Assembly (NCBI GenBank): GCA_029168955.1
Contig: JAPDOI010000368.1
Coordinates: 186,001-250,000 of the forward strand
Origin: Aplectana chamaeleonis
Taxonomy: Eukaryota; Nematoda; Chromadorea; Rhabditida; Cosmocercidae
Reading direction: 5' to 3'
DNA: 64,000 bases
The stretch's first letter is position 1; each line of letters begins with the position of its first letter. This document shows positions 1 through 10,009 of the stretch, one piece after another. The notes beneath the pieces were generated by a model that worked only from the letters and a program-made list of their open reading frames with translations, was not told the origin of the DNA and did no database searches. The translations under genes were made by a program, and so were the position numbers.

Positions 1-25
1 CGTGTGGGAGCCTTCATTGCTTTAA

Positions 26-426
26 AGGCAAGGTCCGGGCAGTATTTCGAGTTTGAGATTTCCCGCTAAATCGATGCTCTTGCTATAGGTAGTCCGAAGG
101 AACATGCGAAAACTGCGTAGAAACCGGTCTTCTTCAAGTTATTTCAGCCAATTCCGTTAGCCGATGATCCAGAAAAGTCAGAATAGTGTGGCCATTGTCC
201 ATATTTTAGCGGTTGCCCACGCATTCTTCAAGAGTGCTGTGTAATTATCGGTCATTCCAGCCATGATTATCATGCTGTGAATACCGTAATCCCTGACATT
301 GAGAGGCTGTTTTCTCCAGAACTAAGGACTCAGAGTTCGTGAAACGTTCAGACGATGTCCAGCTAGGCCACCCCAATCTATTTAACCCAAATTTCGGCAG
401 TGTCAAAATTTGACCGGACCTTGCCT
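26..426. mobile_element. TTAA-flanked MITE (AGGCAAGGTCCGG ends)
   Basis: Short non-coding element with 13-bp perfect terminal inverted repeats AGGCAAGGTCCGG, flanked on both sides by TTAA (22-25 and 427-430). TTAA target duplications are characteristic of the piggyBac superfamily; the assignment is by target site only, since no transposase is present. It is one of several elements in the window whose ends begin AGGC next to TTAA. Confidence 0.8.
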
Positions 427-430
427 TTAA

Positions 431-727
431 ATTAAAAGCGAATCCCGATTTCGATTGCTCATCAGTGCTTTGAATTGGAGGTGGTGGACGAGTTGTTCGT
501 CAACTCCCTAAAAACACAACTTAACCGATCTCAATAAGAAAAGGTCTAAATAAAGCCTCTGATTCCAGAAAGATGTGGCTAGTCTCAAAGCACGTTCGCG
601 CATATAGACGAATTTCATTGTACACAAATGAGAAAAATGTGAGTTACACCGCCCTCAGCCACCGTGATGGTTAGCTTTGAGTCACCCATGCTTCTTCATT
701 TTGCTGTTTTGGAATAAACGTTTCAGA
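431..727. other. No gene recognised
   Basis: AT-rich single-copy-looking sequence between two MITEs. No ORF with supporting splice signals was found. Confidence 0.4.
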
Positions 728-1023
728 CAGGATTATAATTTGCCGCCGGCACAAAATTCTCACGGAAGTGAAGTAGTTTTTCTCGCCAGAGTTTTCCATG
801 AGTAGGCCCCAATATCGTGTTATCTTTATCACCGGTGGGGCTGTTTCCCTAATCCCTAGTGTGCTCAGCTTCAACCGCTCACCTCCGGAGAATGACGGTG
901 TGTAAATGAAAACACACTTCTCTCAATTTCTTTTATACCCTACCCTTACCCTTTATCAAATGGGTATAATCAATTTTGTTTACCGTGAGAATTTTGTGCC
1001 GGTAGCAATTTATAATCGTCTTC
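728..1023. mobile_element. hAT-like MITE, copy 1
   Basis: Inverted-repeat element whose ends read GATTATAATTTGCCGCCGGC and its near complement (about 34 bp, few mismatches). It is flanked by an imperfect 8-bp duplication, GTTTCAGA at 720-727 and GTTTTAGA at 1024-1031. A second copy in opposite orientation is at 16231-16519. The 8-bp duplication and CAG-like termini fit hAT, but superfamily is an inference. The internal sequence keeps a shared open stretch with the other copy. Confidence 0.6.
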
Positions 1024-1093
1024 GTTTTAGAACTATTATGAACTTCAATTCCCTAAAATCTTTGAGTCAATAAGCGACTTTGGGATGTTGTAC

Positions 1094-1348
1094 CTTCTAA
1101 CATTTTCTTTTCCCTTTCTCGCTGTTCATCTCTTTGACGTTTCTTCTCCTCCTTCAGAGCTCTTGCTTTCTGAAGTGAATGATTTGCTCTGATAGGTTTT
1201 TGCCTCATTGTCGGTGTTACCGAAGGTTCTGTAAGAGCATATCGGAATTATATCCTACCACAAGTTCCAATTCTTCAACCGTTTTGTTGAAATGCTTCCA
1301 TTTATCGCGGTCTCTAACACGCATCCGATTAATAGCTTCATAGTGATC
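1094..1348 (-). CDS. Candidate internal exon, one frameshift, unknown gene
   Basis: On the minus strand an acceptor (ttcgctttag) is followed by an open frame beginning DHYEAINRMRVRDRDKWKHF. The frame shifts by one base near 1226-1232 and continues as a strongly charged, probably helical segment (QKARALKEEKKRQRDEQ) to a donor after GAAG (gtacaa). Either this is one exon with a one-base sequence error or mutation, or the first part ends at a gtaaca donor near 1218 and the second part is intronic. The protein is not recognised. Support is composition plus splice signals only. Confidence 0.4.
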
Positions 1349-1386
1349 CTAAAGCGAACAGGATGTCATTGTAAGAACTCAAATCA

Positions 1387-1595
1387 GGTGTATCCTAGGC
1401 GGGGGGGGGGGGAACACCTAAGATTTGCTCATGGAAATGAAGAGAAACTCTGATAAAAGATGACTGATAGTTCTATAAATCATTGTCTCTATAAAAGCTC
1501 TTTAGAAATGCTCCGTTTGGTAGCCCTACCATTCGGTGGTTCATTTCATTTCTGTCTTGGATCGTAGGTTGCTCCACTCGTCTAGGATAGTGCCC
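1387..1595. mobile_element. Family G MITE with G-tract end
   Basis: Element bounded by GGTGTATCCTAGGCGGGG and, inverted, GGCACTATCCTAGACGAG, with an 8-bp target duplication TCAAATCA (1379-1386) / TCAAGTCA (1596-1603), one mismatch. A run of G follows the left terminus. The same TATCCTAGAC-plus-G-run end occurs at 30432, 35365 and 46083. It sits in what would be an intron upstream of the candidate exon at 1094-1348. A GG terminus with an 8-bp duplication is compatible with Merlin or hAT; unresolved. Confidence 0.65.
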
Positions 1596-1887
1596 TCAAG
1601 TCATTATTAGTCCATGAAGCTTTCAAAGCAATAAACTACTCACTTTTATTTTTATTAGTATTTCTGTGATTTCGGCCTTCGCCTCCGCAACTGTTTTCTA
1701 AAAGCACTGTTTAACAATCGAAAGTGATGATGATGCTCTTTCTCAAGTGAGAGAATGAAAGATAGGCGGGTAATCTCAGTCGTGATTAATATAGTAAGCC
1801 TTGCTTCGCCAATATGTGTTTGTAAAAAATGGATTATTTTCATATCAGTCCACATAATAATTTGTGGATCACAAAACTAAAACTCAG
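1596..1887. other. No gene recognised
   Basis: AT-rich sequence between two MITEs; nothing with coding or RNA support. Confidence 0.4.
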
Positions 1888-2066
1888 AACTAGTTGGGGG
1901 GGGGCACTCGATATTCATCCACGAAAATGATTTTTTTCCCAAAAGCGGATGCCTCTTAGCGTTATCAATCATTGTTTTCATAGAAACTTCATGGAAATAT
2001 TTCGATTTCTATATGCGGTATCATTCATTCCTCACTTGAATCGTGAGTGGCCCCCTCCAACTAGTT
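1888..2066. mobile_element. Foldback MITE, family G-like
   Basis: Inverted repeat: AACTAGTTGGGGGGGGGCAC on the left and a matching AACTAGTTGGAGGGGGCCAC on the complement of the right end. The interior resembles family G members (a stretch of ATTCATTCCTCACTTGAATC before the right end also occurs, diverged, near 35300). No clear target duplication. Confidence 0.5.
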
Positions 2067-2470
2067 TTGCATCCTGTCCACGTGATTAAACGTGATCAAC
2101 CGATCAACTCAACTGATGCATTTGCGAAGGGGAACTGTCCGAGTACCTTTTTTCAGTCCAAAAATTGAAACAAACTGCGCTTGGGTAGGGTAACTATTCT
2201 CTGTATACGGTGCGCAGATGGCTACAACGGCCGATGTGTGTCTGCGTCACGATCGAAAAGGTGAGCAGATGGCCGAAGGCTTCGTTTTCCCCCAATTCAA
2301 GGTGATGGCGGACTGTCGTCTACTAAAGCTCGAAGTTGAACCCCTCCCCCAAACATCCGAGTGCCTGAGTTGGTGCTAGTGATGGAAGCCATCGTCGTGT
2401 TTAAGATCCGCGTTCCGGGCGACTTCCAGTTTATCCTACTGCGATCGAAGAGATGTTGAAGAGTATAGCT
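2067..2470. other. No gene recognised
   Basis: Mixed-composition sequence without a supported ORF. The minus-strand open frame that starts further right (2297-2602) overlaps the foldback arm and is not supported as a gene. Confidence 0.35.
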
Positions 2471-2535
2471 TAGGCCCCCGTCATAGTCGGTGGGTCTACT
2501 GAGTCCCACCGGGTCGATACGCACCGAGTTCGTGG

Positions 2536-2845
2536 GAAATGGGAAAAGCACGCCCATGCCGATCATTTTTTCCGCAGGGCTACCGTAACCATTCTTGAAC
2601 AAAACATGATAACGAATGTAAACACACGCTCATAACATGCGGGGAATAAAAGAGCGGAGGAGCGGTATGCATTCATTCACACACCGCTTTCCTCGAGAAG
2701 CCACTGGGGAGTGGCTGAGGAGGTCGAAATTGTGCAAACATGTTTGTTGGCTATTGAGATGTGCTGACACTTGGAAAAATTTTAAAGGAGGGTTACGGTA
2801 GCCCTGCGGAAAAAATGATCGGCATGAGCGTGCTTGTGGAAATGG
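2536..2845. repeat. Inverted repeat (foldback), about 55-bp arms
   Basis: Left arm 2536-2590 contains CATGCCGATCATTTTTTCCG; the complement occurs in the right arm 2791-2845, with about 200 bp between. Both flanks carry copies of a short GACTCAG/CTGAGTC repeat. Probably a decayed inverted-repeat transposon; its outer limits and target duplication are not clear. Confidence 0.6.
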
Positions 2846-2859
2846 GTGCAAAAATATCA

Positions 2860-3420
2860 ACCTACTGAGTCCGACTGCGACCGTCTGATGCCCACCGCAA
2901 TCCCCCCGGTCGATACTGATGATTCTCATGCGTACAAGGGCGGGGCCAATGCACCGACTGAGTCCCACTGAGTCCCACCGAAATCATCCTCACCCCACCC
3001 GGCCGATATACCCTTGAATTCCACCCTTCTCGCAGTCGTAGTATCACAATCGTGGATGCGAAGCGATTGTTTTTCGAAAAATTCAATCATGTTTCTCACG
3101 TGATTTGGGCGCATTTTTTCGGCCGACTGCGACCTGCCGAGTCCCGCCGCATCTCGACTCTCGTCGTCTGCGCTCTGCCCCACGTACTGCTGATACGGAA
3201 ATCAGATTCAGACATGTTGAAAACAAGAAAAATCAGCCACCAAACACGTTCCGATTCACAGCTGAGGTGATAATCGTCACTATCGATTGCGTGTTCCGCA
3301 GAGGAGTTGGTTGGCGCTGGGGGCAAGCGGACTCAGTGGGACTCAGCAGGTTTTTCCACCCCGGACTCATTCGGACTCAGTCGGACTCAGCAGGTTTTTC
3401 GACGAAGTCTGACCGGGGCC
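2860..3420. repeat. Scattered GACTCAG minisatellite
   Basis: Clusters of a short repeat, GTCGGACTCAG / CTGAGTCCCAC, near 2865-2890, 2945-2985, 3120-3150 and 3330-3410, the last in the opposite orientation to the earlier ones. The cluster at 3330-3410 reads as two tandem versions ending in AGCAGGTTTTT. Open frames here on both strands arise from the low-complexity composition. Confidence 0.5.
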
Positions 3421-3465
3421 TTAGCTCTATCAATTTGAGCTGCTCGAGGTAAGACATATCACTCG

Positions 3466-3820
3466 AACGCTAACGTCGGACAGGGAACGAAATTCTCATG
3501 CCGTAAAATAGCGTGTTTTATGTGTGTCGATTGCGTCTAAACGACATCATGGAAAAAATATACAACTATGTTCTTTTAATTTGCCTGTACACACCGAAAC
3601 AGCCTAAATCGGAAACGCTTTGTCATTTTAATCTCCTTATACGTACATTATCGTGTACCTTATGTTTTCTTTTAAAATAAAACAAAGAAGTCCAGGAATA
3701 ATTCCCCGAGCTAGCAAAAATTTCCATGATGTCGTATAATAAGTAGTGTTGGACGCAATCGACACATCAAAACGCTATTTTACGGCATGAGAATCTCGTT
3801 CCCTGTCCGACGTTAGCGTT
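3466..3820. mobile_element. Family F inverted-repeat element, intact copy
   Basis: A 355-bp element with long terminal inverted repeats (over 60 bp) starting AACGCTAACGTCGGACAGGG and containing CATGCCGTAAAATAGCG. A second copy at 21041-29455 is split by later insertions. It is flanked by an imperfect 32-bp direct repeat (3424-3455 and 3822-3853, 30 of 32 identical); the left one lies 10 bp from the element. No coding capacity. Confidence 0.7.
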
Positions 3821-3980
3821 TGCTCTATCACCTTGAGCTGCTCGAGGTAAGACTTAACGGGCTTATCATGCCGCATGGATGACCGATGGAGCCTCCGTAC
3901 AATAGTCTGGTTACCCTGTTATTGCTGCCGGCCTCAAGACCGTCCTTCCACAAGATGGAACTCTGAATTTTCAGGCAGAG

Positions 3981-4094
3981 TCAAGACGTTCTGCACCGAG
4001 CGAGGGCTTCCAGAAAATCGCCATTGCTGGATGTTTCTTGCTCGGGATCGGTCGAGCTGGTTGAGATGTGGTACACGGCGCGACGCGCAGTGAA
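3981..4094 (-). pseudogene. Coding-like dispersed repeat, copy 1
   Basis: Minus-strand open stretch FTARRAVYHISTSSTDPEQE followed by GDFLEALARCRTS and a stop. The same frame, more open, occurs at 39167-39412. The DNA similarity extends on both sides (about 3985-4110 against 39300-39430), so this is a dispersed repeat that retains a reading frame. The family is not recognised; it may be a fragment of a mobile-element protein or a duplicated exon. Confidence 0.4.
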
Positions 4095-4424
4095 GATGGA
4101 TCATCAAGAAATCAGGGTATCATGTCAGAATCTCTTTATCACTGTTATATTTTGCCATGAACGACCGCTTCGCTGCTTCCTCCGTGCGGACTCATCCGAG
4201 CGAGCCAGGCTTCAAAGAAAGGGTTCACGGTAATATGAATAGCGTTGATGGCTGTTCATTATCTTCCAGTACTTATACAGATGAAGGACACTGTAGCTTG
4301 TTCTGGCCACTGGAAGAGCTCAACAGTTTCGGAATACAAATAAGTGATAATGCTGCTATCTCGGAGCCTCATTTATATCAGGTATTTCCTTTGTGTGCGT
4401 GAAACTCCAGTTCATATATCCACT

Positions 4425-4468
4425 TTATAGGGAATTTTCGGTGTATTAACACCTTCTTCAGCCTATAA
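4425..4468 (-). ncRNA. Hammerhead ribozyme-like motif, PLE copy A
   Basis: On the minus strand: stem I strand TTATAGG, core CTGAAGA, stem II GGTGT/ACACC with a TAAT loop, core GAAA, then a two-pair stem III in AATT, cleavage-site C, and the second stem I strand CCTATAA. This is the type I minimal arrangement reported for PLE pseudo-LTRs. One additional A lies between the CTGAAGA box and stem II. Confidence 0.65.
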
Positions 4469-4677
4469 TTATGACAACTACATGCATGCGTACAATGAGA
4501 AACGACCCAACAAGTAAGGTTAACTAACCCGCTGTGGTGGTTAGAATGAAAGTCTGTAAAATTGTTACTTAGACACACCTACAGTACTTCTCAAGCAACG
4601 GAATATGACGATCTCACCTTAGCTGTATCCCCGAGCAACTAAAACTGACTGTGGGCTATCGCAGCTGCATGCAATCA

Positions 4678-5650
4678 ACCTCAGACTTCTATCAACTCAT
4701 CTATTGTTTATCTCCGGGGATAGTCGCCTTATCGCAAGCGCCTCCATTAACTTTCTTTCTAGGGAGTTTCGAAGAGCGGTGCAACACTGAGACTTTCAGG
4801 CGGGAGGGTCATTCGTGTGGTGCAGGAGCCGATGTCGGGAGAAGCTGTTACTTAGGAGTATGACGAAAGATTTCGCAGTGCTCGCGAGTGCTCGTCTATT
4901 CGTACGTGCAACGGTCGTGACGTCTCTCCGATGTATTTCTGACTGCATCCCTCGCATACAACCACATAAACTGTGCCTCGTAACTGGCAGATTTTTTCTT
5001 CTCAGTACAGTAGGTGCATCGCCTTCGTCCACATCGTTCTTCATATATTCTTGTTGAGGTCAGTAAGCTCTTCAGAGTTTGTGGAGGTTTGAATACTAGT
5101 TTTACCGGCAGTCCTGAGAGCTTCACAGTTCTGTTGACTTCCTTCGCGATTCGTTCATCAACGTACGGTAGAACCAGAGTTACACCGCCGCGAGTAAATG
5201 TTGGACGCCATGACCTGGGCTCCAGAAGTTGAATAGCCGTTTTCAGCTAGGATGGTAGCGATACTCGCCTCGATCTCTATGGTGACTCGTACGAGTTAAT
5301 TTTGTTCTTAGTAGCAATCAGATTTCTCACCACATTCGCTTTTATGTAGAGCGGGTGCGCGCTTCGTGAGTGTATAAGAATGTTTCGTGATGCTGGCTTC
5401 TTGTACCATGTCAGTTCTTTGATGCCGTCGTGTATCCTTACTCTTGCATTAAGGAATGGTAAGATTCCATTTGCGTCAGGGGCTTCCATGGTGAAACTGA
5501 GGTTCTGATCACATGTGTTGAGGTTTCCCAAAACAGTGTTAAGTTCCTCATGCGTAGACCCGATGACGAAGACATCATCGATGTATCTTTTGTAAAACAG
5601 TATTCCCTGCGTGAGCGACCTTTGTTCTAATCTGTCTAAAAACACGATGG
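4678..5650 (-). pseudogene. PLE copy A, inverted and 5'-truncated RT/GIY-YIG ORF
   Basis: Minus-strand remnant starting inside the RT. Readable in order: end of the RT palm with RYIDDVF, a linker with NLIATKNKINSYESP, a cysteine-rich segment (CGRRRCTYC) and the GIY-YIG domain. Frame changes between about 4800 and 5280 break the frame. Its truncated RT end meets the truncated RT end of copy B head to head at about 5648-5661. The DNA is nearly identical to copies C and D apart from small indels, so the event is recent or the breaks are sequence errors. Confidence 0.8.
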
Positions 5651-5660
5651 AGATAAACGT

Positions 5661-6810
5661 TACAAGAACATCGAGACGAAATCTGTGTTTTTGGACTACA
5701 GGATGACGACTTGCGAGAGTTGCTGTCTGCAACGCTGAAATGTAATATATTCCAGTTTGATGGCCAGATCTACACACAGAAGCGAGGCCTTGCAATGGGT
5801 CTCAGGATCGCGCCCTGCTCGCCATCGTGTTTTTAGACAGATTAGAACAAAGGTCGCTCACGCAGGGAATACTGTTTTACAAAGATACATCGATGATGTA
5901 ACTTCGTCATCGGGTCTACGCATGAGGAACTTAACACTGTTTTGGGAAACCTCAGCACATGTGATCAGAACCTCAGTTTCACCATGGAAGCCCCTGACGC
6001 AAATGGAATCTTACCATTCCTTAATGCAGAGTAAGGATACACGACGGCATCAAAGAACTGACATGGTACAAGAAGCCAGCATCACGAAACATTCTTATAC
6101 ACTCACGAAAGCGCGCACCCGCTCTACATAAAAGCGAATGTAGTGAGAAATCTGATTGCTACTAAGAACAAAATTAACTCGTACGAGTCACCAGAGATCG
6201 AGGCGAGTATCGCTACCATCCTAGCTGAAAACGGCTATTCAACTTCTGAGCCCAGGTCATGGCGTCCAACATTCACTCGCGGCGGTGGAACTCTGGTTCT
6301 ACCGTACGTTGATGAACGAATCGCGAAGGAAGTCAACAGAACTGTGAAGCTCTCAGGACTGCCGGTAAACTAGTATTCAAACCTCCACAAACTCTGAAGA
6401 GCTTACTGACCTCAACAAGAATATATGAAGAACGATGTGGACGAAGGCGATGCACCTACTGTACTGAGAGAAGAAAATCTGCCAGTTACGAGGCACAGTT
6501 TATATGGTTGTATGCGAGGGATGCAGTCAGAAATACATCGGAGAGACGTCACGACCGTTGCACGTACGAATAGACGAGCACTCGCGAGCACTGCGAAATC
6601 CTTCGTCATACCTAAGTAACAGCTTCTCCCGACATCGGCTCCTGCACCACACGAATGACCCCCTCCCGCCTGAAAGTCTTCAGTGTTGCACCGCTCTTCC
6701 TCGAAACTCCCCTAGAAAGAAAGTTAATGGAGGCGCTTGCGATAAGGCGACTATCCCCGGAGATAAACAATAGGGATGAGTTGATAGAAGCACTGAGGTT
6801 GATTTCGTAA
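5661..6810 (+). pseudogene. PLE copy B, 5'-truncated RT/GIY-YIG ORF
   Basis: Begins within the RT just before motif B and continues through the YIDD region (broken by a one-base loss), linker, cysteine-rich segment and GIY-YIG endonuclease to a TAA. Several single-base changes of length relative to copies C and D (for example one C fewer in the run at 5810-5816) shift the frame at least four times. The 3' region after the stop contains a hammerhead-like motif and runs directly into copy C. Confidence 0.8.
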
Positions 6811-7015
6811 CGCAGCTGATAGCCACAGTCAGTTTTGTTGCTAACCGGGATACAACTAAGGTGGGGTCGTCATATTCCGTTTGCTTGAGAAGCTAGCAGC
6901 AGATTGTGTAAAGTAACAGTTTTTACTGGACTTTCATTCCTGGCCGCCTGGCGGGTTGGTGCCTTGCTTGACTAGTCGTTTCTCATTGTACGCATGCTCA
7001 ATAGTTAATCTCTAA

Positions 7016-7060
7016 TTATAGGCTGAAGAAGGTGTTAACTACACCGAAAATTCCCTATAA
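7016..7060 (+). ncRNA. Hammerhead ribozyme-like motif, PLE copy B
   Basis: Same architecture as the other copies, with a stem II loop one base longer (TAACT). Stem I strands TTATAGG and CCTATAA are intact, as are CTGAAGA, GAAA and AATTC. Confidence 0.6.
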
Positions 7061-7106
7061 AGATGGATATATGAACTGGAGTTTCACGCACGCAAATCTG
7101 ATATAA

Positions 7107-9715
7107 ATGAACTCCGAGATAACAGCATTATCACTTTGTTGAAAACGAAACAGCGACAACACCATTTTGTCATTGATACATTTGCTACCTGTATTAGATA
7201 TATTGGATGCCGCAAGCGGCTACTGCATAATGGTGAATCGATAGCATTTCTCCTACGCTGTAGGGCGCTGAGGATATTTCCCAAGTTTATTGAGACCTTA
7301 TTTTTCTGCCCTTACCGTATACGCGGAATGCTGGTGTATCCAGATGTCTCTAGCTTTTAAGCGCGCACTACTGGATGCTAGCATAGAACGACGCCAGAAG
7401 AGAGCAATGTATTCAACAGCATTCATGTAAGAGAACTTTGCGAACAGAGGCTGAGCTTGGATTGTGTAATTTCCAAGCCTGAAGAAACCGTGATATGCAT
7501 GCGCATTCGGGAAATCACGAAGGAAAACTGCTGGATGGCTTTACCTACGCTTAATATGGTGAAATCCAAGACCAGCATTTCATTACATTTTGAAGCTATA
7601 TACCAGAACGGTGTACAGTAGTAGAACTGATGAAGTTGGCGAAGACATGTGAGCCCTCCTCAATTTGGTAGCATTTCGTTTGCGGTCGCTACGGCAGTAG
7701 ATCGAGAAGTTCAAGACCCTGCAGTGTTGTGTGGTTTTCATAAGTTTGCCCATAAACTCCCGATGTTTTTGAGAGCTCACTTCCAGCAGTTTTTGGACAG
7801 GATATCGACGCTTCAGCGTATATCTATACGCCATTTCCCCGGAACGTCATTGTAAACTTTTAAGCCTATGCCTGCGATTGAACCAGCATTAGCATGCTAC
7901 AAATGAACCTGATACGGTGCTGCAATAGCCACAGACGACGGGGTTTGCCTCCAGAGCCTTACAAGGCAGAAAGGGCGTGGACCGAGTGAGCTAAAATCAT
8001 GGTGAAGGGAGAACTCCGATTACAGCGTAAGCGATAAGGGTGGAGATTTCGTTGTGCTGACGCGAAGAATGGACAGAATCTCGGAATCGCATGCTTGTCG
8101 GACACTGGAGCACGTACGGAAGATCGTCTTTGCGCGAGGTTCGAGACGGTTTCTAATAATCTGAAGCAGAACAGTGGAAGAGAATTTTGAACAAAACTAT
8201 GGATTCAAAGACGGCGAATCGTTTGCTGCTGACATTTCCTGTCATGCGTACTCTGCATTGGTCAAAACGCACAAACTCCCTGAGCGAAAGATCACGCGAT
8301 CGCAAATGGAGCGCAACATGAGACCAGACCAATCATTTCGTCGTGTGGCGGTCCTTCCGACAGGATCAGTTGGTTTCTTGTAAAACTTCTGTCACCACTG
8401 TTTGCAACACATTGCAGCTCATATTGCAAATGTTGAGGAATTCTTGTCTACATTGAATCAAATGCGAAGTGCCTAGCCATGCGTTCTACGCGAGCTACGA
8501 CACTGGTCTCTTTGTACACAAATGTAAACAACGATGATGCAGTCAGTGCTGAATTTGAACTCTTACAAGAACATCGAGACGAAATCTGTGTTTTTGGACT
8601 CCAGGATGACGACTTGCGAGAGTTCCTGTCTGCAACGCTGAAATGTAATATATTCCAGTTTGATGGCCAGATCTACACACAGAAGCGAGGCCTTGCAATG
8701 GGTCTCAGGATCGCGCCCCTGCTCGCCATCGTGTTTTTAGACAGATTAGAACAAAGGTCGCTCACGCAGGGAATACTGTTTTACAAAAGATACATCGATG
8801 ATGTCTTCGTCATCGGGTCTACGCATGAGGAACTTAACACTGTTTTGGGAAACCTCAACACATGTGATCAGAACCTCAGTTTCACCATGGAAGCCCCTGA
8901 CGCAAATGGAATCTTACCATTCCTTAATGCAAGAGTAAGGATACACGACGGCATCAAAGAACTGACATGGTACAAGAAGCCAGCATCACGAAACATTCTT
9001 ATACACTCACGAAGCGCGCACCCGCTCTACATAAAAGCGAATGTAGTGAGAAATCTGATTGCTACTAAGAACAAAATTAACTCGTACGAGTCACCAGGAG
9101 ATCGAGGCGAGTATCGCTACCATCCTAGCTGAAAAACGGCTATTCAACTTCTGAGCCCAGGTCATGGCGTCCAACATTTACTCGCGGCGGTGTAACTCTG
9201 GTTCTACCGTACGTTGATGAACGAATCGCGAAAGAGAAGTCAACAGAACTGTGAAGCTCTCAGGACTGCCGGTAAAACTAGTATTCAAACCTCCACAAAC
9301 TCTGAAGAGCTTACTGACCTCAACAAGAATATATGAAGAACGATGTGGACGAAGGCGATGCACCTACTGTACTGAGAAGAAAATCTGCCAGTTACGAGGC
9401 ACAGTTCATATGGTTGTATGCGAGGGATGCAGTCAGAAATACATCGGAGAGACGTCACGACCGGTGCACGTACGAATAGACGAGCACTCGCGAGCACTGC
9501 GAAATCCTTCGTCATACCCAAGTAACAGCTTCTCCGACATCGGCTCCTGCACCACACGAATGACCCCCTCCCGCCCTGAAAGTCTCAGTGTTGCACCGCT
9601 CTCTCTCGAAACTCCCCTAGAAAGAAAGTTAATGGAGGCGCTTGCGATAAGGCGACTATCCCCGGAGATAAACAATAGGGATGAGTTGATAGAAGCACTG
9701 AGGTTGATTTCGTAG
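7107..9715 (+). pseudogene. PLE copy C, full-length but frameshifted
   Basis: Full-length counterpart of copy D: the ATG at 7107 aligns with the copy D start, and TAG at 9713-9715 ends the endonuclease. The 5' half (7107-8480) has many small indels against copy D and no long frame. From 8479 to 9132 the RT is open, with DGQIYTQKRGLAMG, RYIDDVF and the linker; one more shift separates it from the endonuclease frame (9251-9715), which shows CGRRRCTYC, the GIY-YIG segment KYIGETSR and VRIDEH. The last 45 residues are the best view of the C-terminus (ALAIRRLSPEINNRDELIEA). No internal start or splice sites are needed. Confidence 0.85.
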
Positions 9716-9913
9716 CAGCTGCGATAGCCCACAGTCAGTTTTAGTTGCTCGGGATACAACTAAGGTGGGGTCGTAATATTCCGTTGCTTGAGAAGTACTG
9801 TAGGTGTGTCTAAGTAACAATTTTACAGACTTTCATTCTAACCACCACAGCGGGTTAGTTAACCTTACTTGTTGGGTCGTTTCTCATTGTACGCATGCAT
9901 GTAGTTGTCATAA

Positions 9914-9957
9914 TTATAGGCTGAAGAAGGTGTTAATACACCGAAAATTCCCTATAA
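9914..9957 (+). ncRNA. Hammerhead ribozyme-like motif, PLE copy C
   Basis: TTATAGG - CTGAAGA - GGTGT/TAAT/ACACC - GAAA - AATTC - CCTATAA, 53 bp upstream of the copy D start codon, so in pseudo-LTR position. Stem I is 7 bp and perfect. Stem III is only the self-complementary AATT, which favours pairing between two RNAs rather than a single molecule. Confidence 0.65.
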
Positions 9958-10009
9958 AGTGGATATATGAACTGGAGTTTCACGCACACAAAGGAAATAT
10001 CTGATATAA

